A stretch of DNA of 64,000 nucleotides, from positions 57,034-121,033 of the forward strand of contig CAJNCJ010000005.1 in the NCBI GenBank assembly GCA_905221235.1, read 5' to 3'. Origin of the DNA: a bacterium (GTDB lineage: Bacteria; Bacillota; Bacilli; Lactobacillales; Streptococcaceae). A model generated the notes under the pieces. It ran no database searches. It saw nothing but the letters and a program-made list of their open reading frames with translations, and was not told where the DNA came from. Shown one piece after another: positions 1-7,927 of the stretch. A program made the position numbers and the translations under genes. The stretch's first letter is position 1; the number at the start of each line of letters is the position of its first letter.

Positions 1-608
1 TTCTTCTTGAGCTCCTTGGCAGGTTTAGCAGACTTGATAATCTCAGCCAACTCAGTCGTTGTCTCAATTGGCTTCACTTCACGTGCTTGTTCAATCTTAC
101 GCGCAATCTGTTTAGAGAATTTATCCTCGCCATACTTGAAGAAAATACGAACCAAGTCATGATAGTCATAGTGGTTCACCACTTCATAGGCTGTCAGACT
201 AGCATCCTGATTCATGCGCATGTCCAATGGCGCATCCTTTTTATAAGAAAAACCACGCTCACGCTGATCCAGTTGAGGACTAGATACTCCCAAGTCATAA
301 CAAATTCCATCAATTTCCTGAACACCAGCTTCGCGCAAACGTGCCTGTAAATGACGGAAGTTATCCTTGATAAAAGTCACCATCCCCTTTTCAATGTAAG
401 GTGCCAAACGTTCTTGCGCATTATCAATGGCATTCTGGTCCTGGTCAAAGGCATAGAGATGGCCTTTTTCACTTAATTTACTTAATAAATATTCGCTATG
501 GCCTGCTCCACCCAAAGTCGCGTCAACGTAGATACCGTCACGCTTTACCTCAAGCATATCAATCGTTTCGTGGAGTAAGACCGTTACATGATGAAATTCT
601 TTTGTCAT
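1..608 (-). CDS. rsmH: 16S rRNA m4C1402 methyltransferase RsmH (3' end outside window)
   Basis: This is the N-terminal 202 residues of RsmH (MraW), which N4-methylates C1402 of 16S rRNA using SAM. The protein starts [19 protein letters not shown] and continues with the SAM-binding segment [14 protein letters not shown] and the family motif [11 protein letters not shown]. The ATG at 606-608 is the first in frame. The reading frame is open to base 1, so the C-terminal third lies outside the window. In streptococci the gene normally begins the rsmH-ftsL-pbpX-mraY cell-division cluster, which would continue to the left. The identification rests on these motifs and is firm. Confidence 0.95.
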   Translation of the reverse strand, partial: MTKEFHHVTVLLHETIDMLEVKRDGIYVDATLGGAGHSEYLLSKLSEKGHLYAFDQDQNAIDNAQERLAPYIEKGMVTFIKDNFRHLQARLREAGVQEIDGICYDLGVSSPQLDQRERGFSYKKDAPLDMRMNQDASLTAYEVVNHYDYHDLVRIFFKYGEDKFSKQIARKIEQAREVKPIETTTELAEIIKSAKPAKELKK

Positions 609-693
609 ATCTTATCTATTTTACCACAAATCCGACTAGCTTGCACTAGTCAGACAAATAGGGCAAAAACAAGTAAGAATTTCTTTAAGAAAT

Positions 694-735
694 ATGTCAA
701 ATATGCTTGACATTCACTCTATAGAAGAATATAAT
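694..735 (+). promoter_or_regulatory. Promoter and palindromic operator of the XRE/DUF3278 operon
   Basis: A consensus promoter is visible: TTGACA at 707-712, a 17-bp spacer and TATAAT at 730-735. A perfect inverted repeat, ATGTCAA (694-700) and TTGACAT (707-713) with a 6-bp spacer, overlaps the -35 box. A looser dyad (GTC...GAC) lies just downstream of the -10 at about 738-755. This is the layout expected for autorepression by the HTH protein encoded next. The repressor assignment is inferred. Confidence 0.7.
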
Positions 736-775
736 GTAGTCAAATATATACGACACAAATCAGAAAGGAGAACAG

Positions 776-970
776 ATGAATCGTGTGAAAGAATTTCGCA
801 AGGAACTGGGCATTTCCCAGCTCGAGCTCGCCAAGGATATCGGTGTCTCGAGACAAACTATCAATATGATTGAGAACGACAAGTATAACCCAACTCTGGA
901 ACTCTGTCTCAATCTCGCTCGTAGCCTCCAAACTGACCTCAACAGTCTCTTTTGGGAGGATGATTTTTAA
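776..970 (+). CDS. Small XRE-family transcriptional regulator (YgzD-like)
   Basis: A 64-residue protein that is almost entirely a helix-turn-helix: LGISQLELAKDIGVSRQTINMIENDKYNPTL is the classic HTH_3 pattern. It has no sensor domain. AGAAAGGAGAACAG precedes the ATG, giving a strong ribosome-binding site. It is the first gene of an operon with the DUF3278-type membrane proteins that follow 15 bp downstream, a pairing seen widely in streptococci, where the regulator is thought to control its membrane partner. A perfect inverted repeat over the promoter -35 box suggests autoregulation. The ligand is unknown. Confidence 0.85.
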   Translation: MNRVKEFRKELGISQLELAKDIGVSRQTINMIENDKYNPTLELCLNLARSLQTDLNSLFWEDDF

Positions 971-985
971 AAAAGGAGCCAACTC

Positions 986-1528
986 ATGAAAAAAGAAACC
1001 TTCACTGAAAAACTGATCAAGCGCACATACGCTATTTCTGATCCACTTGACGAATACAAACGACGCGAGGCTGATCGTATCGGCAATCAAGTCTTTATCT
1101 TCCTTTTTTATCTGATGATTTTCGGAAATCTTATTCCGCTCGTTCTGGCCTATAAATATCCTCAACTAGTGGCTCTAGTCTATCCTCCTCTGATTTTAGT
1201 GATTGCCCTCATCGTTGCTGGATATCTCACATACCAAATGCAAAAAACAGGGATTACAACTATTGAACCAGATATGCTGAGTGAGAAAGAAAGTAAGCAA
1301 CTACACTACCCAGGTCTGAAAGCTGGTTTATTCTTTGGTCTATGGATGTTTTTTATAACGCCTCTTCTCAGCATACTCATAGGGGAAGGTCAGGACTATT
1401 TTCAGTCTCTTCTCACTATAAGAAATGGTGTATCAAGCATTCTCGGTTCTATTTTCTTCGGAGCGAGCATACAGTTCCTCATCTCCCGTCGCATTGCAAA
1501 AGCCAAGAAAAATCAGGATAATGATTAG
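986..1528 (+). CDS. DUF3278-type integral membrane protein
   Basis: A 180-residue membrane protein starting MKKETFTEKLIKRTYAISDPLDEYKR, which resembles the DUF3278 family of Firmicutes. Four hydrophobic segments can be seen, at about residues 35-55, 62-85, 112-132 and 148-165, with a basic C-terminal tail. The N-terminal stretch (loop with ISDPLDEYK) is cytoplasmic by the positive-inside rule. It is the first of four membrane proteins co-transcribed behind the XRE regulator. Its C-terminal half is repeated as the next gene. Function is unknown; the family name is recalled from sequence pattern and not checked by search. Confidence 0.75.
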   Translation: MKKETFTEKLIKRTYAISDPLDEYKRREADRIGNQVFIFLFYLMIFGNLIPLVLAYKYPQLVALVYPPLILVIALIVAGYLTYQMQKTGITTIEPDMLSEKESKQLHYPGLKAGLFFGLWMFFITPLLSILIGEGQDYFQSLLTIRNGVSSILGSIFFGASIQFLISRRIAKAKKNQDND

Positions 1529-1538
1529 GAGGAAACTC

Positions 1539-1781
1539 ATGAAAAAAGAAAAGAAACAGTTACGTTATCCTGGTCTGAAAGCAGGTTCGATTTATGGAAC
1601 AGTGATATTTTTTATAATTCCACTCATTGATACCCTAACAAGTGAAAATCCAAATTTTATCAGTTCTCTTCTAAATACAAAACATATTTTTAAAACTATA
1701 CTGGGAGCTTTCTTTTTCGGAGTGATGATGCATATTGTCGACTCACTTCGTATTGCAAGAGCTAAAAAAGACCAGGATTAG
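1539..1781 (+). CDS. Small membrane protein, partial duplicate of the preceding gene
   Basis: An 80-residue protein starting at the ATG that follows TTAGGAGGAAACTC; a longer in-frame opening from 1425 lies inside the upstream gene and has no ribosome-binding site. It matches the C-terminal half of the preceding DUF3278-type protein: KQLRYPGLKAG against KQLHYPGLKAG at its start, two transmembrane segments, and RIARAKKDQD against RIAKAKKNQD at its end. The duplication is also visible in the DNA. It therefore looks like a duplicated two-helix half that is kept as a separate gene. The role is unknown. Confidence 0.7.
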   Translation: MKKEKKQLRYPGLKAGSIYGTVIFFIIPLIDTLTSENPNFISSLLNTKHIFKTILGAFFFGVMMHIVDSLRIARAKKDQD

Positions 1782-1791
1782 GAGGTGCCCT

Positions 1792-2118
1792 ATGAAATCA
1801 TTACTAACTTTACTTACCTATCATCTTTTGTTCAGTTCTCTACTCATCTTCATCATCATTTCAGGGAACTTGCCAATCAGAGAGATATTCCTCGTGCTAG
1901 TCTTTATTCCAGCACTTAACAAAGGACTGACCTATCTAAAGATTGGCTCCCCAAAAACACGTATACTCAACTTAGCACTGTGCTTTATGATTCTATCTTT
2001 TTCACAACTGATACTCATCTCAGACAATTGGAAATATTATTTACTGCTAACTATCGCTAGCCTTTCTTCTATCACTTATCTTTTTTATCTCTATCAATTC
2101 GTAAAAGAAAATCAGTAA
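1792..2118 (+). CDS. Small integral membrane protein of the XRE operon
   Basis: A 108-residue, very hydrophobic protein with four predicted membrane helices and almost no soluble part. The ATG at 1792 follows TTAGGAGGTGCCCT, which is a better start than the ORF opening at 1735 inside the previous gene. The family was not recognised. Its position between DUF3278-type paralogs, with a 10-bp gap on the left and a 26-bp gap on the right, indicates co-transcription and perhaps a joint membrane complex. Confidence 0.65.
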   Translation: MKSLLTLLTYHLLFSSLLIFIIISGNLPIREIFLVLVFIPALNKGLTYLKIGSPKTRILNLALCFMILSFSQLILISDNWKYYLLLTIASLSSITYLFYLYQFVKENQ

Positions 2119-2144
2119 AACCGCTCATTTAGGAGGTTACTAAC

Positions 2145-2723
2145 ATGAAAAAAGAAGACTTAACCACTCGCCTACTCCGAAATCTCTTTCATATCCAAGG
2201 CCCTTTTGATGAATGCCGGCAAGAGATTATCTACAAGGCTTGTGCCCGTTCCATGGTCCAAATCGTTTATTCTTCCTTCTTTCTCTTCTTGTTTTATCTG
2301 TTATTTGGACGCTTCATGGAGGTGGTTCGCTATGCCATGCCCTACGTTTACTCTGGACTCATTTTTTTCATTACCTTAAAAACTCAAAGAGCCGTCAAAG
2401 AACTCCATCTGGAAAAAGATGACAAATCAGAAATCATCCTTAAAACCTACAGCAAGAGCCAAATCAAATTCCGAAGCTGGGTTGTGTTTATTGGCCTTCA
2501 GATTGGCCTCTTTACCCTACTCATCTTTCATAAAGTCTTCGTTCAGCAGATGTCACTTCCAGATTTTGTGAAGTTACTCATGCAATTCGATAAAAGTGTT
2601 CCTTTACTGATGTATGGCCTGATTATCGGTAGCATTTTTGGAACCCTGACCTACGGATTTCTATCCCTACAGGAGGAAAAAACTCCTAAAAATACCAAGC
2701 AGAAAGAGAAAAGTAATCAATGA
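2145..2723 (+). CDS. DUF3278-type integral membrane protein (second paralog)
   Basis: A 192-residue membrane protein preceded by AGGAGGTTACTAAC. Its start, MKKEDLTTRLLRNLFHIQGPFDE, parallels MKKETFTEKLIKRTYAISDPLDE of the first DUF3278-type protein in this operon, so the two are paralogs. Four hydrophobic segments lie at about residues 35-52, 60-78, 112-132 and 150-172. The charged C-terminus (KTPKNTKQKEKSNQ) is cytoplasmic. The stop overlaps the next start as ATGA, so translation of the peroxidase gene is probably coupled to it. Function is unknown. Confidence 0.75.
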   Translation: MKKEDLTTRLLRNLFHIQGPFDECRQEIIYKACARSMVQIVYSSFFLFLFYLLFGRFMEVVRYAMPYVYSGLIFFITLKTQRAVKELHLEKDDKSEIILKTYSKSQIKFRSWVVFIGLQIGLFTLLIFHKVFVQQMSLPDFVKLLMQFDKSVPLLMYGLIIGSIFGTLTYGFLSLQEEKTPKNTKQKEKSNQ

Positions 2724-3196
2724 CCTCATTATACGATTTTTTAGTCTTAAACCAAGACAATCAAGAAACCCCATTAGATGCCTACCGTGGTAAGGTTCTC
2801 TTGGTTGTTAACACTGCTACTGGATGTGGTTTAACGCCCCAGTACCAAGGACTCCAAGAACTCTATGACCGCTATCAAGATCAGGGCTTTGAGATTTTAG
2901 ACTTTCCTTGCAATCAGTTTATGGGACAAGCACCAGGTAGTGCAGAGGAAATCAATAGTTTCTGTAGCCTAAACTATCAAACCACTTTCCCACGCTTTGC
3001 CAAGATCAAGGTCAACGGTAAGGAAGCAGACCCTCTCTTCGTTTGGTTGAAAGACCAGAAATCTGGCCCACTAGGAAAACGAATCGAATGGAATTTCGCT
3101 AAGTTTCTCATCGGTCGAGATGGACAGGTATTTGAACGTTTCTCTTCCAAAACAGACCCAAAACAAATTGAAGAGGCTATACAAAACCTACTATAA
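2720..3196 (+). CDS. gpo: Glutathione peroxidase family protein (thiol peroxidase)
   Basis: A 158-residue Cys-type glutathione peroxidase (BsaA-like), which reduces hydroperoxides, in bacteria usually with thioredoxin as donor. Cys36 in NTATGCGLT is the peroxidatic residue. Gln66 in FPCNQF and the Trp in EWNFAKF complete the catalytic set. Length is typical. Its ATG overlaps the stop of the preceding membrane gene by 4 bp, so it belongs to the same transcript. A strong terminator follows at 3203-3253. The enzyme is cytoplasmic. Its link to the membrane proteins is not obvious from sequence. Confidence 0.9.
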   Translation: MTSLYDFLVLNQDNQETPLDAYRGKVLLVVNTATGCGLTPQYQGLQELYDRYQDQGFEILDFPCNQFMGQAPGSAEEINSFCSLNYQTTFPRFAKIKVNGKEADPLFVWLKDQKSGPLGKRIEWNFAKFLIGRDGQVFERFSSKTDPKQIEEAIQNLL

Positions 3197-3202
3197 TTTC
3201 AC

Positions 3203-3253
3203 AATCTCACTATGATTAGGTCTCCTTTAGCCTAATGAATAGTGAGATTTTTT
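3203..3253 (+). terminator. Terminator after the peroxidase operon
   Basis: AATCTCACTAT and ATAGTGAGATT form an 11-bp stem with a short inner pairing, followed by a run of T. Confidence 0.85.
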
Positions 3254-3273
3254 GATTGGCTTTGGCTTAAATA

Positions 3274-3307
3274 GAAAAACACCCCATGATATGAAACATG
3301 AAGTGTT
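3274..3307 (-). terminator. Terminator of the repressor/umuC-like operon
   Basis: Read on the minus strand, AACACTTCATG pairs with CATGGGGTGTT (one G-T pair) and is followed by TTTTT. It lies just beyond the last gene of the minus-strand operon. Confidence 0.8.
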
Positions 3308-3340
3308 ATAAAAATGATACATTTTACAGCAGACAACCCT

Positions 3341-3634
3341 CTACTGACTACTATTTTTAACCCCAGCATATTCATAGGTTCTATTTCTGGGACACTCTTT
3401 TTCCGTTACTACCCTAAAATAAAAGCGATGCTCCCTCCCATCCTTGGCATTCTCCTTGTTTAGGACAAAGTAGTTTTTCTGATTCAAGGCCATAGTGCGT
3501 AGGATGTCATCGATCAAAAAAGTCAGTGGTACATTCATAGCAGAGTATTTTTGAAAATCCTCTTCAAAACGAATATAGTCATCTGAAAAATAATCCATCT
3601 GCAGTTTGTTTTCATACAACTCTTTTCTAGTCAT
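3341..3634 (-). CDS. Conserved small protein of the UmuC-like cassette
   Basis: A 97-residue soluble protein rich in charged and aromatic residues, beginning MTRKELYENKLQMDYFSDDYIRFEEDF. I think it belongs to the streptococcal DUF5960 group but cannot confirm this here. It is the last gene of the self-cleaving-repressor/UmuC operon and overlaps the preceding gene by 8 bp, so it is translationally linked to it. A role in regulating or assisting the lesion-bypass polymerase is inferred only from this linkage. Confidence 0.65.
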   Translation of the reverse strand: MTRKELYENKLQMDYFSDDYIRFEEDFQKYSAMNVPLTFLIDDILRTMALNQKNYFVLNKENAKDGREHRFYFRVVTEKECPRNRTYEYAGVKNSSQ

Positions 3635-3989
3635 ACACTCCCTCCTCCCACAGTCTAATTTCTAGGATATCTGCAATCTCTATCATCCTATAACCCTCGC
3701 TTGTTCTGATAGATAATGATTTAGAGGATAACTCTCTCACCTTACCGATGATAGTGACTTTCTGCTTCCTTTCCTTGACCACAAAACTTCCCTTCAGTTG
3801 GCCAACATAAAGCTGGGAAAGCAAGTGTAGTTTCTCATCTAGAGTCAAATCTGTCGAAAAATCAACACGGCTTTTTTCTTCACTGAGCGAACTGGTATGT
3901 TCTGAGAGGTAAAACCCCATCCACTTCTGCATACCTGGATCTTGATAATCTCGCGCGGATTGAAAGGGTAAATAAGAACGATCAATCAT
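3627..3989 (-). CDS. Small protein downstream of umuC-like gene, in the position of YolD
   Basis: A 120-residue soluble protein beginning MIDRSYLPFQSARDYQDPGMQKWMGFYLSEHTSSL. YolD-family proteins that accompany UmuC-type polymerases in Firmicutes also start with MIDR, followed by KW-x-x-MLPEH; the KWMGFYLSEH segment here is reminiscent. The second half (VVKERKQKVTIIGKVRELSSKSLSIRTSEGYRMIEIADILEI) looks like the small beta-rich YolD core. Overlaps of 4 bp and 8 bp with its neighbours show a tight operon. YolD-like is a fair but unproven label. Confidence 0.65.
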   Translation of the reverse strand: MIDRSYLPFQSARDYQDPGMQKWMGFYLSEHTSSLSEEKSRVDFSTDLTLDEKLHLLSQLYVGQLKGSFVVKERKQKVTIIGKVRELSSKSLSIRTSEGYRMIEIADILEIRLWEEGVYD

Positions 3990-5401
3990 TTTAATCCATC
4001 TAGACCTCCAGCAGAATGGCCCCCAATCAGCTTGCTTCTAGCAAGACTCCGAGAGGCTTCTTCCAGTGCATTGGCTTTTAAAAGGGAGGTGAAACCAAAT
4101 TGTTCCCGAATGGAGTCAATGGCCGTCTGGAGCCTTTCTTCTTTTTCTAACTTATCAACATCATCAAAGAGAGATATCAAACCAAAGGACTCGTCCACAA
4201 ATCCTGAATAGTTGACTCCGACACTTCTGACCGCTCCAGAAGTGTATTTATTATGAAATAGCTTCAAAACATGGTCTGTTAAAATAGCTGTATTATTGGT
4301 CGGTTCGACCTTCATTTGTGTGTGTATAGAGGGCCTGACTTCCTGTTTAGAAAAACCAAGATAGATAGAAACAAGGGTTGTTTTCTTGCCCGCCCTTCTC
4401 AGTCTAATAGCGACCTGCTCCGCCATTTCTCGAAGAATAATTTCGATATCTCGTAGCTTCACGTAGTCTCTCGGCAAGATTTGAGAATTCCCCAACCCTC
4501 GAGACTTGGCTTTATAGGGCCTATGAACATTGCTCTCATCAATCCCATTAGCATGAAACCACAAACGTAGGCCAGCCTGACCGAGAACTTTCTGTAGATG
4601 GTCTGGATTGCTGGTAGCCAATTCTTTGATGGAAAAAATCCCCAAGGCATTCAAGCGTTTCTCCATCCGCCTGCCAATCCCCCAAAAGTCCGTCATCTTA
4701 GGAATGGCCCAGACCTTCTCTTCCACATCCTGGTAAGACCAATTGGCCCTCATGGTCGGGGTATGCTTTGCCTCATTGTCCAGAGCCAACTTCGCCAGTA
4801 AGGGATTGGCATTGGACATGCCTACTGTAGAGTAGATCCCTGTCTGCCTCCAAATATCCCTCTGAATGCGGGCAGAAAGCAGATCCAGCTTGTCTTTGCG
4901 AGAGAGACTCTTGTCCGGAATGAAATAGTTGAGCGAACTAGTCAGGTCGATAAAGCCCTCATCGATAGAGTAGGGATAAATATCATCTGGACTACCATAA
5001 TTTTGAAAGATTCGCTGGATTTCCATATTGACCGCTATGTACTCATCCATCCGAGGAGGCACAATCAAGGTCACTTGAGCCCAATCTTCGATGTAACGAA
5101 CATAGTCCGAGTCGGTAGGCAAGCCTTGCTTTCGAGCATTGTAATAGGAAAATTTGCGCGTTTTGATATCAAAAGGCAGATCATAGGCTCGACCAACATT
5201 GGACTTGCCAAAAATCTTCTTAAACATGGGGGAGGAAGCTAGGATAAGACCTGTTGAATTATCCGCTCGACTCATGACACAAAGCGAAGTCTTCAGCGGA
5301 TGCAAGCCCCTTTTCACACACTCGACACTAGCATAAAAAGATTTCATATCGACAAAGGCAATATCACTTTTGGGCTCTATGGAATAATCAAAGTAGCCCA
5401 T
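3986..5401 (-). CDS. Y-family DNA polymerase, UmuC/UvrX-like (translesion synthesis)
   Basis: A 471-residue polymerase of the UmuC branch. The palm motifs are visible: IAFVDMKSFYASVECV near the N-terminus and YSIDEGFIDLT with the catalytic Asp-Glu pair. MTDFWGIGRRMEKRLNALGI is the helix-hairpin-helix thumb, and a little-finger region follows. It copies across DNA lesions at the cost of fidelity. It starts 3 bp after the LexA/HdiR-like repressor gene, so polymerase expression is tied to that repressor's self-cleavage. It is clearly different from DinB at 41.1 kb (Pol IV type), so the strain has two Y-family polymerases in this window. Confidence 0.92.
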   Translation of the reverse strand: MGYFDYSIEPKSDIAFVDMKSFYASVECVKRGLHPLKTSLCVMSRADNSTGLILASSPMFKKIFGKSNVGRAYDLPFDIKTRKFSYYNARKQGLPTDSDYVRYIEDWAQVTLIVPPRMDEYIAVNMEIQRIFQNYGSPDDIYPYSIDEGFIDLTSSLNYFIPDKSLSRKDKLDLLSARIQRDIWRQTGIYSTVGMSNANPLLAKLALDNEAKHTPTMRANWSYQDVEEKVWAIPKMTDFWGIGRRMEKRLNALGIFSIKELATSNPDHLQKVLGQAGLRLWFHANGIDESNVHRPYKAKSRGLGNSQILPRDYVKLRDIEIILREMAEQVAIRLRRAGKKTTLVSIYLGFSKQEVRPSIHTQMKVEPTNNTAILTDHVLKLFHNKYTSGAVRSVGVNYSGFVDESFGLISLFDDVDKLEKEERLQTAIDSIREQFGFTSLLKANALEEASRSLARSKLIGGHSAGGLDGLK

Positions 5402-5404
5402 AGG

Positions 5405-6091
5405 CTAGCCCTCCATCGGCACAAAATTTCCAACGATAATCCCTACAATCCGAGGATCTTCCTCATAGGCAATGAAAATGTCCTTGTATTTAGGATTGAT
5501 AGAGACCAGACGCAATCCATTCTCCTCTCGATAGACCCTTTTGATATAGGTTTGGTTGTTGCAAACCACTGCATAAACTGCCCCGTCATAGTCAAACCCT
5601 GTCTCTCGAATCAGAGCAACTGAACCATTTTGATATTTAGGTTCCATGGAGTCCCCAGACACCCAAGACGCAAAATCATGGGCCAACTCCTCATTAAAGT
5701 AAACCGTATCAAAATTCCTGTCATCGTAGACTGACGCCCCGATACCTGCTGACATGCGTTCATAGACACGGTACTCGTAGAGGCGCTCTGGCATGGTCGA
5801 CACTTTCTTGTCTTGTTCCTCTTGAGCCAGATTGCGAGCATAAAGAACAACCTTCTCCTTCCCTTGCTTGGAGAGGCTATTATAGAGACGAACAATCTCA
5901 ATCTGGGTAAAGTGCCCTTTTGCTACTTTTAAAATGTTCTCTAGCTGAGCAACCTTCTCCTTGGACGGTTCCTTGATCCCACGTTCCCAAGCCGAGTAAG
6001 CCTGAAAACTAATCCCAAGTTGCTCTGCAATTTCCTTCTGTGTCAGTTTTAACTCTTTCCTCCGAGCCTTGAGTTTCGCTGGCTGATACAT
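5405..6091 (-). CDS. Self-cleaving XRE/S24 repressor (HdiR/LexA-like)
   Basis: A 228-residue repressor. Residues 4-58 form an HTH_3 domain (LTQKEIAEQLGISFQAYSAWERG). The C-terminal half is an S24 peptidase. Its cleavage site is Ala115-Gly116 (MSAGIG), the nucleophile Ser148 (SGDSMEP) and the general base Lys184 (YIKRVYR). This is the architecture of HdiR of Lactococcus, which is autocleaved on RecA activation. It heads the operon with the UmuC-like polymerase, so it most likely represses that operon until DNA damage. Streptococci lack a true LexA, which makes such local switches important. Start ATG at 6091 follows AGGAGGTGAATT. Confidence 0.9.
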   Translation of the reverse strand: MYQPAKLKARRKELKLTQKEIAEQLGISFQAYSAWERGIKEPSKEKVAQLENILKVAKGHFTQIEIVRLYNSLSKQGKEKVVLYARNLAQEEQDKKVSTMPERLYEYRVYERMSAGIGASVYDDRNFDTVYFNEELAHDFASWVSGDSMEPKYQNGSVALIRETGFDYDGAVYAVVCNNQTYIKRVYREENGLRLVSINPKYKDIFIAYEEDPRIVGIIVGNFVPMEG

Positions 6092-6195
6092 AATTCACCT
6101 CCTATTATATGCTTGAATGGAGAACATCTCCCTTATAAAGACAAATCGATAGTTGAACTTATATTTTTAAGACTCAACCATTTTGGTTTAGTTTT

Positions 6196-6224
6196 ATTAT
6201 ATAAAAAAAGTTGACAAATGTCTA
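6196..6224 (-). promoter_or_regulatory. Promoter of the repressor/umuC-like operon
   Basis: On the minus strand TAGACA (6219-6224), a 17-bp spacer and TATAAT (6196-6201) form a good promoter about 105 bp upstream of the repressor start. GACATTTGTC, a small dyad, overlaps the end of the -35 box and could be an operator half. The operator role is inferred. Confidence 0.55.
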
Positions 6225-6262
6225 CTAGGAATATCAGAAACATCGTGACTTTTCATCAAACT

Positions 6263-6303
6263 AAAAGGACTTAGCCCTGTACAATACAGAACTAAATCCT
6301 TTG
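6263..6303 (-). terminator. Terminator of dtpT
   Basis: On the minus strand AAAGGATTTAG pairs with CTAAGTCCTTT (one G-T) and an inner CTGTA/TACAG stem adds to it; TTTT follows. It lies 53 bp past the dtpT stop. Confidence 0.7.
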
Positions 6304-6355
6304 GATAACTAATTGATCTAACTTTTAAAATTCCTACAGAAATTCCAGTTTTTCT

Positions 6356-7828
6356 CTATTTGATACCAGACATTAGTTTTTCAATACGTGGAACGTAGAA
6401 GAATAAGATAATACTGAATACAATCGTAATTCCTCCAACAATTCCATAGTAAGCGACTTCAGTTTCACTTGTATAAAATTTTACAATTTGAGCATTGATA
6501 GCTTGGGCAGCAGCATTACTCAAGAACCAGATAGACATCATTTGTGCTTGGAAGGATTTTGGTGCTAGCTTAGTAGTGACTGATAGACCAATAGGCGAAA
6601 TCAACATTTCCCCCACAATCACAATAGCCCAACTCATAATCAACCAGAAAGGACTAACCTTAACATCTACCCCAAAGAGCATCCCTGGCAACATCATCCA
6701 CAAGAAGGATAGACCTGCCGCAAATAAACCGTAAGCAAATTTCTTAGAAGAGGACGGTTGATTTTTACCCATTTTCCCCCACAACCAAGCAAAAATTGGC
6801 ACATAAATCATAATGAAAAGTGGATTGATACTTTGGAAAAAGCTAGATGGGAAATGAATTTGATTTCCAAATGCATTAAAGTAAAGTCGAGTCTGATCAT
6901 CCGCAAATAGAGCAAGAACAACAGAACCCTGCTCCTCAATAGACCAGAAAAGTACTCCGGCGATAAATAGAGGAATGTAGGCAAATACTCGGGATCTCTC
7001 AGTAGCAGTTATTTTCTGACTAGATAAAATTTTGAAGAAATAGTAGATTGGAATGATTACCGCAATCACTGTAAAGATATTAACAATCATATCCACGTTA
7101 AATTGGTGAGTAAAGACTAAACCTATAACCACCAGAATAACCATGACAAGTGTAATCAGCAAGCGCTTAATCAAGGTCTGCTGCTCCTTCTGTGAAAGTG
7201 GATCAGTGGGGTAAAGACTTGATTCAGGCAGGTATTTCTTCCCATCCAAAACATACTTCACCAGACCAAAGAACATCCCAACGGCAGCTAATGAGAAACC
7301 TAGATGGAAATTGACTTCCTGACCTAGATAACCCACTAGATAAGGGGCAACGAAGGCACCTAAGTTAATACCAAAGACAAAGATACTAAATCCTGCATCC
7401 CGTCTATCATCCTCTTTCTCATAAATTCCCCCGACCATATCTGAGATATTGGGTTTTAAAAATCCAGTACCAAAGATAATCAAGGCAATAGACAGATAGA
7501 GAGCCACTTGTCCAAAAGGTGTTGCCAAAGCAATATGCCCTAGCATAATCAGAATCCCACCGTAAAAGACAGTCTTACGGCTTCCTAAAATCCGGTCACT
7601 GACAAAACCACCGACAACCGAGGACAAAAATACCAGCGAGCCATAAATCGCCATAATCGATGCAGCTGTGGTCTTATCCATCCCCAACCCACCATCTTGT
7701 ACACTATAGTACATATAGTAAAGTAGGATAGCTCGCATCCCATAGTAAGAAAAGCGCTCCCACATCTCTGTAAAGAAGAGGGTGGACAAGCCCATAGGAT
7801 GTCCAAAAAAGGTTTTCTGTTTTTCCAT
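6356..7828 (-). CDS. dtpT: POT-family proton-coupled di/tripeptide transporter DtpT
   Basis: A 490-residue transporter of the PTR2/POT family, which imports di- and tripeptides with protons. The N-terminal signature FFTEMWERFSYYGMRAIL contains the E-x-x-E-R-[FY] proton-coupling motif. GTGFLKPNISDMVGGIY is the second POT signature and FSIEEQGSVV the segment holding the conserved Glu of helix 7. Fourteen hydrophobic segments fit the length. The gene stands alone, with its own promoter, a CodY-type box upstream and its own terminator. Control by CodY would match its role in nitrogen supply, as known for dtpT of Lactococcus. Confidence 0.95.
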   Translation of the reverse strand: MEKQKTFFGHPMGLSTLFFTEMWERFSYYGMRAILLYYMYYSVQDGGLGMDKTTAASIMAIYGSLVFLSSVVGGFVSDRILGSRKTVFYGGILIMLGHIALATPFGQVALYLSIALIIFGTGFLKPNISDMVGGIYEKEDDRRDAGFSIFVFGINLGAFVAPYLVGYLGQEVNFHLGFSLAAVGMFFGLVKYVLDGKKYLPESSLYPTDPLSQKEQQTLIKRLLITLVMVILVVIGLVFTHQFNVDMIVNIFTVIAVIIPIYYFFKILSSQKITATERSRVFAYIPLFIAGVLFWSIEEQGSVVLALFADDQTRLYFNAFGNQIHFPSSFFQSINPLFIMIYVPIFAWLWGKMGKNQPSSSKKFAYGLFAAGLSFLWMMLPGMLFGVDVKVSPFWLIMSWAIVIVGEMLISPIGLSVTTKLAPKSFQAQMMSIWFLSNAAAQAINAQIVKFYTSETEVAYYGIVGGITIVFSIILFFYVPRIEKLMSGIK

Positions 7829-7858
7829 ATATATTCTCCTTAAACGATATAATAATTC

Positions 7859-7924
7859 ATTTTACAGAATTTTCAAACAAATGTCAAGCAAATCCTGTTT
7901 CTTTTAGAAAATTTTCTGAAAAAA
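7859..7924 (-). promoter_or_regulatory. dtpT promoter with upstream CodY-type box
   Basis: On the minus strand TTGACA (7882-7887), a 17-bp spacer and TAAAAT (7859-7864). Upstream, AATTTTCTGAAAAAA at 7910-7924 matches the CodY consensus AATTTTCWGAAAATT at 13 of 15 positions. CodY represses peptide and branched-chain amino acid genes when these amino acids and GTP are plentiful. Confidence 0.65.
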
Positions 7925-7927
7925 ATC

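Noticed and set aside
740..1165. Minus-strand reading frame of 141 codons
   Set aside because: It runs antisense over the XRE and DUF3278-type genes, has no ribosome-binding site and no recognisable protein pattern.
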